From: Zea mays
Lineage: Eukaryota; Streptophyta; Magnoliopsida; Poales; Poaceae
Direction: 5' to 3'
DNA: 64,000 nt
Assembly: GCF_902167145.1 (NCBI RefSeq)
Contig: NC_050097.1
Location: 223,405,034-223,469,033, forward strand
This document shows positions 52,591 through 61,947 of this stretch, in pieces. A program made the translations under genes and the position numbers. The notes beneath the pieces were generated by a model. The model had not been told where the DNA came from. It was given only the letters and a program-made list of their open reading frames with translations, and made no database searches. How positions within the stretch are numbered: position 1 is the first letter of the stretch; the number at the start of each line of letters is the position of its first letter.

Positions 52591-55088
52591 ATGCGCCCCC
52601 CCTTCTCCCTCTCTCATTTGGATCTCGCGCGCAACAACCTCTCCTCTCCCTCTTCCACCTCTCTCTCCCCGTGGTGCCCTAGGGTTTGGAGACGGCGATC
52701 ACCGGATTTTGGACCCCGAGGTGAGCTCCCCTCCCCTTCTCCTCTCTCTCTCCCTCTCCCTCCTCTTCTTCTCCCCACGCGCGCCCCCTTTCTCCCCCTG
52801 CCCGCGCGCGACCCCGGCCCCGACCCCACCCCGGCGGCGCTCGCCCGCGGCAGCGCGGCCCCCGCCCGGCCTCCTCGGCGCGGCGGCGCGGCCCCTGCCC
52901 GCCCGGCCCCCCCCCCCGCGCGGCCCCTCCCCCCTCCCTACCCGCGGCGGCGCCCGGCTCGCCCGCTCGGCCCCTCGGCGCGGCGGCTCGGCCCCCTGCC
53001 CGCTCGCCCGCGGCGGCGCTCGGCGCCCGCCCTCGGCCCCGCCCCGGCCTCCCTCCCGTGGCGGCGCTCCCCGCCCGTCCCGGCCCCGCGCGGCGCTCGC
53101 CCGCCCGCCCCCGCTCCTCCCCTGCTCGCGCGCAGCGCGGCCCCGGCGCGCCCCCGGCGTGGCCCGGCGCGGCCCCGGTGGCCCCTGCTCGCCGGCGCGT
53201 CCCCGGCCGGCTCGGCCGCCCCCGGCCGGTTCAACCGCCCCCCTTGGCCGGTTCAACCGCCCTGGCCCCAGCTCGGCCGCCCGTTTCCCCGTCCCGGCCT
53301 CGCCCGACCGTATCTTCGCTCGCCCGCGCTCGCGGTGATTTTTCGTTAATTAGCGTGTTGCGTCGCGCGCTTCGCCGCGCGACGGATTTGTCTAAATTCA
53401 TATTCTATCTCGTGTTGCGTCGTGCGCTTCGTCGCGCGACGATCCATTTTTGTTTCAGGTTGTTTAAGGTGTAACGCCGCGTGTGTATTCACGCGACGTT
53501 CCACTTTGGACTCAGTTTAGTCGACGTGTGCCGTCGTGCGCTTCGTCGCGTGACGCTTAACGTCTCCTCTTAGCTAAGGCGAAGTGTCTCGCTGCGTGCT
53601 CGGTCGCGCGACGAGTCGTTAACTTCTTAATTTGTTTTAGAGAGCTTTGTCGCGCGTCTCGCCGCGCGACCATCCTTTTATTTATCTCCACCTGCCTATA
53701 ATAATTAGACATGAAACATGACTTTACTTTACGCTAAACATAGTGTCTACATTAAATTTCCTTCTATTAAGCGAGTAGTTAATTTATAATCATGTAACGT
53801 GATCGTCTCTCGACTGTCTTTTCCTCTTTCTCTCTTAACCGTACTCACGAGCCCGCGTGGAACGTCTGTTTACTTATTGCATTCTATTGTATGGTGTACT
53901 GTTCTTTTGTATTAAATGTGTGGATGTATGTATGTTTGTGCTCGCATAGAGAACGATCCGGTTGAGGAGCCCGAGGAACTCGCAGGAGAAGCCCCTGAGC
54001 AGCAGTCGTTTGGTGGAGGCAAGTGTCCTTTGACCTATCTCTGTCCTATTCATTCTTAATTCACCTCCCGCTTTACATATTTATACCTAAGGTTTGACTA
54101 GCTTTTGTTATCCCTATCCTTGCTTACCTATTTGGGTTGGATTATTACTGTTTAGCTTTATGCTATTGCTTAAACTCTAATCAATGAACATGATGAGATT
54201 ATCTATGATACGCTGTTTTCCCTCTTCTGATTATGATGTGTGCTTGTGGTCATCAAGGGGGCTCGAGCGGTTTCTCGAGTGCCTCTCCGTAAGGACCTGT
54301 TCTATGGATGACCGCCCGGGAAAACAGTGCAACCATGAGGGTGGAATGGGGTGCCCTTAGCTGAATAATTAGAGGATCCGGGGTGTAGTTCACTTAGCCG
54401 TCGTGCCGTCAATGGGGCTCGGTGTATGCGGCTCGCTCTGCCAAGTTTGGGTTCGCCCCTTGGGGAGGAGTGCGGTGCATTTAGGAAACCTAACGGGTGG
54501 CTACAGCCCCGGGGAATCTTTGTAAAGGCTACGTAGTGATGCCCTGCTAGGCCACCTAGGTAGTGGTCAATGGGGAGTAGCTCTCTCCGGGCAGAATGGG
54601 AATCACGGCTTGTGGGTAAAGTGCACAACCTCTGCAGAGTGTTTGAAAACTGATATATCAGCCGTGCTCACGGTTATGAGCGGCCAAGGGAGCTCCAGTG
54701 ATTAGTGGTACTTGATCAGAGATACTTTGGTACAGGTGGTTATGAGATCGATGATTCTGGTTATGACTATGGTGCTGGTAAGTGGTATTCTTTCCGTCTG
54801 GAAAGGGTACATCGGGTTATTAACTTGGGTTAATGCTAAAACTTGGCTTTCTACTAGTAAGTAATAATCTGACCAACTAAAAGCAATAGCTTGACTTATC
54901 CCCACATAAAGCTAGTCCACTACAACCAAACAGGATACTTGCTGAGTATGTTGATGTGTACTCACCCTTGCTCTACACACCAAACCCCCCCCCCATCCCC
55001 AGGTTGTCAGCATTGCAACCACTGCTCAGGCGAAGATGAAGCTGTGGAAGGAGACTTCCAGGAGTTCCAAGATTACGACGAGTTCTAG
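52591..55088 (+). CDS. Possible spliced ORF inside the LTR (94 residues, CxxCxxC)
   Basis: The exon-like segments are 52591-52720, 53950-54018 and 55003-55088. Donor 1 is CCCCGAG/GTGAGC and acceptor 1 is GCTCGCATAG. Donor 2 is the GC-type GGAG/GCAAGT, the known consensus of GC-AG introns, and acceptor 2 is CCCCATCCCCAG after a C-rich tract. Both introns are phase 1, and the joined frame is open for 94 codons to TAG. The product has a basic, Ser/Pro-rich N-terminus (RVWRRRSPDFGPR), an acidic middle (PVEEPEELAGEAPEQQ), a CQHCNHC cluster and an acidic tail ending DYDEF. I recognise no family. The first two segments and their splice sites are unchanged in the second LTR (61948-62077, 63407-63475). 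Segment 1 looks like the 5' end of a plant gene. An upstream ATG near 52376 is a concern. No transcript data are available. Confidence 0.4.
52830..53335 (+). repeat. CpG-dense low-complexity part of the LTR
   Basis: The stretch is made of GGCGGCGCGGCCC- and CCCGCCC-type words, within intron 1 of the proposed LTR gene. Long ORFs on both strands are caused by the composition. The second LTR has about 100 extra bases here. Confidence 0.8.
53357..53671 (+). repeat. Array of six hairpin-forming GCGCGAC repeats
   Basis: The motif TGCGTCGCGCGCTTCGCCGC and variants recur at about 53357, 53412, 53471, 53531, 53588 and 53648, spaced 55-60 bases. Each can fold into a short GC stem around a TTCG-like, TGTATT or TCTC-type loop. 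Compensating variants, such as GCGTGTGTATTCACGC in copy 3, keep pairing. The same array is at 62813-63127 in the second LTR. Confidence 0.8.
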
Positions 55089-55348
55089 GTGTGGGTTAGC
55101 GGCAACCCCCAGTCGGCTGCCTGTGAAGGCCGCGGTTATCTACGTTTCTTTTCCGCACTTTGATTTATTGTAAGGACTATATGGACGTCTCAGACGTATG
55201 ATGTAATCGACTATTTCCCTTATTAATACTATTTTGAGCACTGTGTGATGATGTCCATATTATGTAACTGCTGTGTACGTGAATAACTGATCCTGGCACG
55301 TACATGGTTCGCATTCGGTTTGCCTTCTAAAACCGGGTGTGACATAAG

Positions 55349-55362
55349 TGGTATCAAAGCCA
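55349..55362 (+). other. Primer binding site of chromovirus C
   Basis: TGGTATCAAAGCCA, four bases after the LTR, fits the initiator tRNA-Met 3' end with one difference from the standard form. Confidence 0.85.
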
Positions 55363-55604
55363 GGCTGACTGTAGGACCGCTAACCTAGAATAGAATGGTC
55401 GTTCTAAGGACTATAGACCTCTGTCTCTGCCTTGACTTTGATATCCCTTCAAAAGTTGGTCATACCGACCAAACCTATGTTCTACTATATATTATACCTT
55501 GCTGAAAATCATGTTTTATTCTAATCCTTCATTTACTTATGATTCATTATTTGCTGGTCATATTAATTCTGTTCTCACCCTTTTGCTTGTGATGTCTTTT
55601 GTAG

Positions 55605-56624
55605 ATGGCTCGACTTAGACACACTGCACGAAAGTCCGTCATCCCCTTCTTACCCTCTCGCCTTGCTGAGCGTCCGCTTCGCCGTCCCGTGGCCGGACAG
55701 TCCAGCCACTTGGAGAGACTGCACCACCGCCTGCATGAGGAGCAGGAACGTCGACGACAGGAGCAGGAGCAGCAGGGCTCTTCTTTCTCGCTCCACCAGG
55801 AGATAGAGTCTGTGAGGAGCTGCTCCCCTGTGCTTCCTCTGGAGGCGCCCCCTGCACCACCATTGGGCGCCCCAGCTTCTGGAGTAGCTGCTGGAGGAGA
55901 CCCAGATGACGGAGATGGCGACGACAGCTCGAGCCACGACACCGACTTCTCTGCTAACCCTGAGCCGGAAGGATGGGTTGCTCGACCCATCACTCGCGAC
56001 GCTGCTCGCGGGTGTCACTTCCACGATGCGCTCGACACCCTGCTACGTCGGGCATTTGACCGGCATACTTGGTCCGTCGAGTATCGCTGTGTGGTCTACC
56101 AGCACAGTCGCGGGGTCTACCCGGACCGCTGGGAGGCAACCTGCTTGGTGCGCTGCCCGGAGAACAGTCTCCAGGGTGCAGAGGCCTGTTCAGAGCACTA
56201 TTCTATCTCTGAGCGGGACTCAGCTGAGGCAGGCATGCAAGATGCTGCACGGCGTGCGCTTTCGCACTACTGCTCGGTTTTCGGTGGGGCAGCTGACGGT
56301 CTTGACCTGAAGTATTACCCCCGCCGTCCATCTGGCAGCACAGGAGGCGTGATTGTCTCACCTGTCGGTGAGGGCAATCCTAGGTTGAGCAGCACAGTCA
56401 ACCTAGCCGCCGTGCTAAACACGGAGCTGGACCATGCACTAGACGAGCTGAGTAGGGCTCGTGCTGGGATCGCCCGGCTGCGGGCTGAGCGCGCGGAACG
56501 TCGTCACCTGGATGGTGGTTCCCCCGCTCCCGTTGGGACTCAGCACCCGTACCGCTCACCTCAGCGTGGACACCAGTCTTATGGCAATCCCGACTGCAAG
56601 ACCAAGATAACTCTAGAACCATAG
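55605..56624 (+). CDS. Extra ORF upstream of gag in chromovirus C
   Basis: A 339-residue ORF begins MARLRHTARKSVIPF. The N-terminal 100 residues are rich in Arg, Glu and Gln, then Pro/Ala and an acidic Asp/Ser stretch. Residues about 130-230 look like a folded domain (FHDALDTLLRRAFDRHTW, WEATCLVRCPEN, SAEAGMQDAARRALSHYC). The helix with AARRAL after an alanine-rich turn loosely resembles the end of a double-stranded-RNA-binding fold, but this is only an impression. A coiled-coil-like segment (LDHALDELSRARAGIARLRA) follows. It is not gag or pol. Some rice gypsy elements (RIRE3/RIRE8 type) are said to carry an additional ORF before gag, and this may be its relative. The ATG directly follows an acceptor-like TGTCTTTTGTAG. 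The ORF is intact although pol downstream is not. Confidence 0.7.
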   Translation: MARLRHTARKSVIPFLPSRLAERPLRRPVAGQSSHLERLHHRLHEEQERRRQEQEQQGSSFSLHQEIESVRSCSPVLPLEAPPAPPLGAPASGVAAGGDPDDGDGDDSSSHDTDFSANPEPEGWVARPITRDAARGCHFHDALDTLLRRAFDRHTWSVEYRCVVYQHSRGVYPDRWEATCLVRCPENSLQGAEACSEHYSISERDSAEAGMQDAARRALSHYCSVFGGAADGLDLKYYPRRPSGSTGGVIVSPVGEGNPRLSSTVNLAAVLNTELDHALDELSRARAGIARLRAERAERRHLDGGSPAPVGTQHPYRSPQRGHQSYGNPDCKTKITLEP

Positions 56625-57027
56625 ATCGTTAGAGTTGAATCTTGTAATTAATACGAAATATATACATAGAAGCTTCAGTCTTAGCGTTAGTCTCGGTCTT
56701 AGTTAGTCTTAGTTAGACAGGGTAGTTTGCTATATCCTGTGCATTTATGGTTGTCATGATGAACTATGTTTGGTTTGGATCTTTGTAATGACTGTCACCA
56801 GAGTGTGGGTATCCCCTGCATTTTGGTTTACCTATTATGTTAATGGAGTTAGTTATATAGTTGGGAAACCTTTTATTCCACTCTCCTCTTTATCTGAGAA
56901 GCTGTGTGGTCTGTGTTGGAGATCAGTGAAGATGCTCATCTGTTCAGTGCTGTTGAAGAATTCTATACTCTTTTCTTATGCTGCAAGATTTGCCAGATCA
57001 GTTCTGATGTGTGGTTGCATTCTGCAG
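56625..57027 (+). other. Spacer before gag of chromovirus C
   Basis: The spacer is AT-rich and ends TTGCATTCTGCAG directly before the gag ATG, an acceptor-like sequence. The frame is open from 56770, but the upstream codons look non-coding. It may function as an intron 3' end. Confidence 0.45.
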
Positions 57028-57204
57028 ATGTCAGAGAACAGGCGCAGAGGAGGAAGGCGTGCTCAGCAGGAGCGAGCCGCTCAACAGGAGGAGGTGCCCC
57101 AGCAACAGCACCTGCCGCCCCCGCCCCCGATGTCCATCGAGCAGATGTTTCTGATGCAGACTCAGGCAGTTCAAGCCATCGGTCAGACTTTGGCCGCCAT
57201 TCAG

Positions 57205-57236
<32 letters not shown>

Positions 57237-58662
57237 GGCACCACATCAACCTCAGATGCCTCAGATGCCCAGAGACAAGCGTGCTGAATTCATGAGAGGT
57301 CATCCACCAACGTTCGCTCACTCTTCTGACCCCATGGATGCGGAAGACTGGCTGCACACTGTGGAGCGGGAGTTGCATACCGCTCAGTGCGATGACAGGG
57401 AGAAGGTTCTGTATGGTCCCCGTCTATTGAGAGGAGCAGCCCAATCATGGTGGGAGTCTTACCTCGCCACCCATGCCCATCCTGACGCCATCACTTGGGA
57501 AGAGTTCAGAGGTAGCTTTCGTCAGTACCATGTACCTGCAGGTCTGATGACAGTGAAGAAGGAGGAGTTCCTGGCCCTCAAGCAAGGGCCATTGTCTGTC
57601 AGTGAGTACCGGGACAAGTTTCTGCAATTGTCTCGCTATGCTCCTGAAGATGTCAACACCGACGCCAAGCGACAGTACCATTTCCTGAGAGGCTTGGTTG
57701 ACCCTCTGCAGTACCAACTGATGAATCACACCTTCCCGACATTCCAGCACCTGATTGACAGAGCAATCATGACAGAAAGGAAGCGTAAGGAGATGGAAGA
57801 TCGTAAACGCAAGATCAGTGGACCCCAGCCTGGAAGCAGCAGTTGTCCTCGTTTCTCAGGCAATCAACCTAATCAGTTCAGGCAGAACCAGCGTCCACCT
57901 CAGCATCAGCAGTTCCAAAGGCAGTATCCTCAGCATCAGTACCAGAACCGTCAGAGCAATCAGTCAGGAGGTCAGTTTCAGAGGCAGAATCAGCAGGCAC
58001 CTCGTCTTCCTGCCCCAGCAAACCAGCAGAACAGTCAGGCAGCACCAGCTCAGGTTGGAAACAGAGCATGTTTCCACTGTGGAGAGCAAGGCCACTGGGT
58101 GATGCAATGTCCGAAGAAGGCAGCCCAGCAGCAGTCAGGCCCCAATGCCCCAGCAAAGCAGAATGTGCCTCAGCCTGGAGCAGGCAACCGCTCTCAGCCG
58201 CGCTATAATCATGGGAGACTGAACCACTTGGAAGCTGAAGCAGTTCAGGAGACCCCCGGCATGATAGTAGGTATGTTCCCAGTCGACTCCCATATTGCAG
58301 AAGTGTTATTTGATACTGGAGCAACGCATTCTTTCATTACTGCATCATGGGTAGAAGCACATAATCTTCCAATTACTGCCATGTCAACCCCCATTCAAAT
58401 TGACTCAGCCGGTGGTAGAATTCGAGCCGATAGCATTTGTTTGAATATAAGTGTGGAAATAAGGGGGATAGCGTTTCCCGCCAACCTTATAGTAATGGGT
58501 ACTCAGGGAATAGATGTCATCCTAGGGATGAATTGGCTAGATAAGTATCAGGCAGTTATCAGTTGTGATAAGAGGACAATCAAGTTGGTGTCTCCACTAG
58601 GAAAGGAAGTGGTGACCGAGTTAGTCCGCCTGAGCCAAAGAAAGGAAGTTGTTATCAGATAG
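57028..58662 (+). CDS. gag: Gag and protease of chromovirus C
   Basis: This segment of 544 residues begins [21 protein letters not shown]-repeat-coded poly-Gln run lies at 57202-57238. The gag domain follows ([68 protein letters not shown]). A Gln-rich linker precedes the CCHC knuckle [14 protein letters not shown]. The protease has [10 protein letters not shown] and [14 protein letters not shown]. The frame stops at 58660-58662, just before the reverse transcriptase, because of a small indel near 58,640 that shifts it from the RT frame. The start was chosen at the ATG after the acceptor-like CTGCAG, since upstream codons lack gag character. Confidence 0.88.
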
Positions 58663-61536
58663 CTGTTGATAGCAGTGAAGCAGACCCAATTGAGAGCATC
58701 AAGGTTGTGTCCGAGTTCCCAGATGTGTTTCCAAAGGACTTACTGGGTATGCCACCAGAGCGGAAAGTTGAGTTTGCCATAGAGCTTCTTCCTGGAACCG
58801 CCCCTATCTTCAAGAGAGCTTACAGAATATCTGGACCAGAGTTGGATGAGCTTAAGAAGCAAATTGATGAGCTGTCAGAGAAAGGTTACATTCGGCCAAG
58901 CACCTCGCCTTGGGTCGCCCCTGTCTTGTTCGTGGAAAAGAAAGATGGCACCAAGAGGATGTGTATTGATTACCGAGCTTTGAATGAGGTCACGATCAAG
59001 AACAAGTATCCCTTGCCCAGAATAGAAGATCTATTCGACCAGTTGAGAGGAGCCAGTGTGTTCTCCAAGATTGATCTGAGGTCAGGTTATCATCAGCTCA
59101 GGATCCGACCCTCGGACATTCTGAAGACGGCATTCATTTCCAAGTATGGTTTGTACGAGTTCACAGTGATGTCTTTTGGTTTGACCAATGCGCCAGCGTT
59201 CTTCATGAACTTGATGAACAGTGTATTCATGGATTACCTTGATAAGTTTGTGGTGGTATTCATTGATGACATTCTGGTTTATTCTCAAAGCGAAGAAGAG
59301 CATGCAGATCATTTGAGGATGGTATTGCAGAGATTGCGAGAGCACCAGTTGTATGCAAAGTTGAGCAAGTGTGAATTCTGGATCAGTGAAGTCCTGTTCT
59401 TGGGTCACATAATCAACAAGGAAGGATTGGCTGTGGATCCGAAGAAAGTGGCAGACATTTTGAACTGGAAAGCGCCAACAGATGCCCGAGGAATCAAGAG
59501 CTTCATTGGAATGGCCGGATACTATCGACAATTCATTGAAGGGTTTTCGAAGATTGCGAAACCAATGACAGCGTTGCTAGGCAACAAAGTTGAGTTCAAG
59601 TGGACCCAGAAATGCCAAGAGGCCTTTGAAGCGCTAAAAGAGAAGTTGACTACAGCGCCTGTCCTAGTCTTGCCTGATGTGCACAAGCCTTCTCGGTGTA
59701 TTGTGATGCTTGTTACACGGGTTTGGGATGTGTGTTGATGCAAGAGGGAAGAGTTGTGGCTTACTCGTCCCGACAGCTGAAGGTTCATGAGAAGAATTAC
59801 CCAATCCATGATCTAGAGTTGGCAGCAGTGGTTCACGCACTAAAGGCATGGAGGCACTATCTGTATGGACAGAAATGCGATGTTTACACAGACCACAAGA
59901 GTCTGAAGTACATATTCACTCAGTCAGAGTTGAACATGAGGCAACGAAGATGGTTAGAGTTGATCAAAGACTATGAGTTGGAGATCCATTACCATCCAGG
60001 CAAAGCAAATGTAGTGGCGGATGCTTTGAGCAGAAAGAGTCAAGTCAATCTGATGGTCGCTCGTCCGATGCCTTATGAGTTGGCTAAGGAGTTTGACAGG
60101 TTGAGTCTCGGATTTCTGAATAATTCGCGAGGAGTCACAGTTGAGTTGGAACCTACCTTGGAGCGCGAAATCAAAGAAGCGCAGAAGAATGATGAGAAAA
60201 TCAGTGAGATTCGGCGACTGATTCTAGATGGCAGAGGCAAAGATTTTCGAGAAGATGCAGAAGGCGTGATATGGTTCAAAGACCGCTTGTGTGTTCCCAA
60301 TGTCCAGTCCATTCGGGAATTGATTCTTAAGGAAGCTCATGAGACAGCCTATTCGATTCACCCTGGCAGTGAGAAGATGTATCAGGATCTGAAAAAGAAA
60401 TTCTGGTGGTACGGAATGAAAAGGGAAATCGCAGAGCATGTGGCTATGTGTGATAGTTGTCGAAGAATTAAGGCAGAGCACCAGAGACCTGCTGGATTGT
60501 TGCAACCGTTGCAGATCCCTCAGTGGAAATGGGATGAAATTGGTATGGATTTCATAGTCGGATTGCCTCGCACTCGAGCCGGCTACGATTCCATTTGGGT
60601 AGTAGTGGACCGTCTGACCAAGTCAGCCCACTTCATACCTGTCAAGACCAACTACAGCAGTGCAGTATTGGCAGAATTGTATATGTCTCGGATCGTTTGT
60701 CTTCATGGTGTGCCAAAGAAGCTTTGGGCACGCACCTGAATTTCAGTTCAGCTTATCATCCGCAGACGGATGGCCAGACCGAAAGGACCAATCAAATTCT
60801 TGAAGATATGTTGAGAGCCTGTGCATTGCAAGATCAGTCCGGATGGGACAAGCGATTGCCTTATGCAGAGTTTTCCTATAACAACAGTTACCAGGCCAGT
60901 TTGAAGATGTCACCATTTCAGGCGCTTTATGGAAGGAGTTGTAGAACTCCGTTGCAATGGGATCAGCCCGGAGAAAAGCAAGTGTTTGGGCCAGACATTT
61001 TGCTTGAAGCCGAAGAGAACATCAAGATGGTCTGAGAGAATCTGAAGATAGCGCAATCAAGACAGCGAAGCTATGCAGACACAAGAAGAAGAGAGCTGAG
61101 TTTCGAAGTCGGAGACTTCGTCTATCTGAAAGTGTCACCGATCAGAGGAGTCAGAAGATTCGGAGTGAAAGGCAAGCTAGCACCCCGCTACGTTGGCCCG
61201 TATCAGATTCTTGCAAGACGTGGAGAAGTGGCCTATCAGCTCAGTTTACCCGAGAATTTGTCTGCTGTGCATAATGTCTTTCATGTGTCTCAGTTGAAGA
61301 AGTGCTTGCGTGTGCCGGAAGAGCAGTTGCCAGTGGAAGGTCTTGAAGTCCAGGAGGACTTGACCTACGTTGAGAAGCCAGTGCAAATCCTTGAGGTTGC
61401 AGACCGAGTCACCCGAAGGAAGACCATCAGAATGTGCAAAGTCAAATGGGATCACCACTCTGAGGAAGAAGCAACCTGGGAGCGTGAAGATGATCTGATG
61501 GCCAAATACCCTGAGCTCTTTGCTAGCCAACCCTGA
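58663..61536 (+). pseudogene. pol: Broken RT, RNase H, integrase and chromodomain of chromovirus C
   Basis: RT (58707-59690) has [42 protein letters not shown] and FIDDILVYS, the usual RT catalytic motif with I for V. A one-base loss in a short T run near 59690 shifts the frame into RNase H ([28 protein letters not shown]). The integrase zinc region ([11 protein letters not shown] to CDSCRRIK) and first catalytic Asp ([10 protein letters not shown]) are present. About 60 bases are missing near 60722, removing the segment with the second catalytic Asp, while HPQTDGQTERTN with the Glu remains in another frame. A TGA at 61033-61035 interrupts the tail. The final part, ending at 61536, holds a chromodomain-like segment (CKVKWDHHSEEEATWERED). 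The protein cannot be made whole. Confidence 0.9.
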
Positions 61537-61556
61537 ATCTCGAGGGCGAGATTCTT

Positions 61557-61572
61557 TTAAGGGGGATAGGTT
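61557..61572 (+). other. Polypurine tract of chromovirus C
   Basis: TTAAGGGGGATAGGTT lies immediately before the TGTAACG start of the second LTR, in the position expected for plus-strand priming. Confidence 0.8.
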
Positions 61573-61947
61573 TGTAACGCCCTGAATTTGGGGGCAGAAT
61601 TTTTTCTTCTTTTCTCTCACCAAATTCGGGCGTTACTCTCTTTTCTCTTTCCCCGTTTGCTCCTTCTTTCCAATTTCAAACCAGTATAGCGGCAGGTGTC
61701 CGTGTCATGTATAAACCAAAACCTAAGAGTCATGGGTGTTGCATCATGCCGAAGCACATTTCTTTGTCTGATGTTGAGTGTTCGTCTCGTTCCGTTCCGG
61801 ATTTCGGTTCGCGATTTAATTCCGTTTAGTGGTCGCGCTCGTCGTGGGTTTTCGATCCGCGAAGTGGCCCGGCCTAGCCCAACCTAGTTCAGCCTAGCCC
61901 AGCCGGCCCGCCCCGGCCTGCGCGCCCCTGGCGCCCAAAACCCCCCC

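Larger units (their letters stand above)
52216..55344 (+). repeat. 5' LTR of chromovirus C
   Basis: This 3,129-base LTR has ends TGTAACGCCC and GTGTGACA. It contains the inverted pair GCCCTGAATTTGG and CCAAATTCGGGCG at 52221-52276, a TATA box (TATAAA at 52353-52358), a pyrimidine-rich leader, a strong 5' splice donor, a CpG-dense stretch (52830-53335), six hairpin repeats, and two exon-like segments downstream. The five bases before it are CCGGT, the likely target duplication. Confidence 0.9.
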
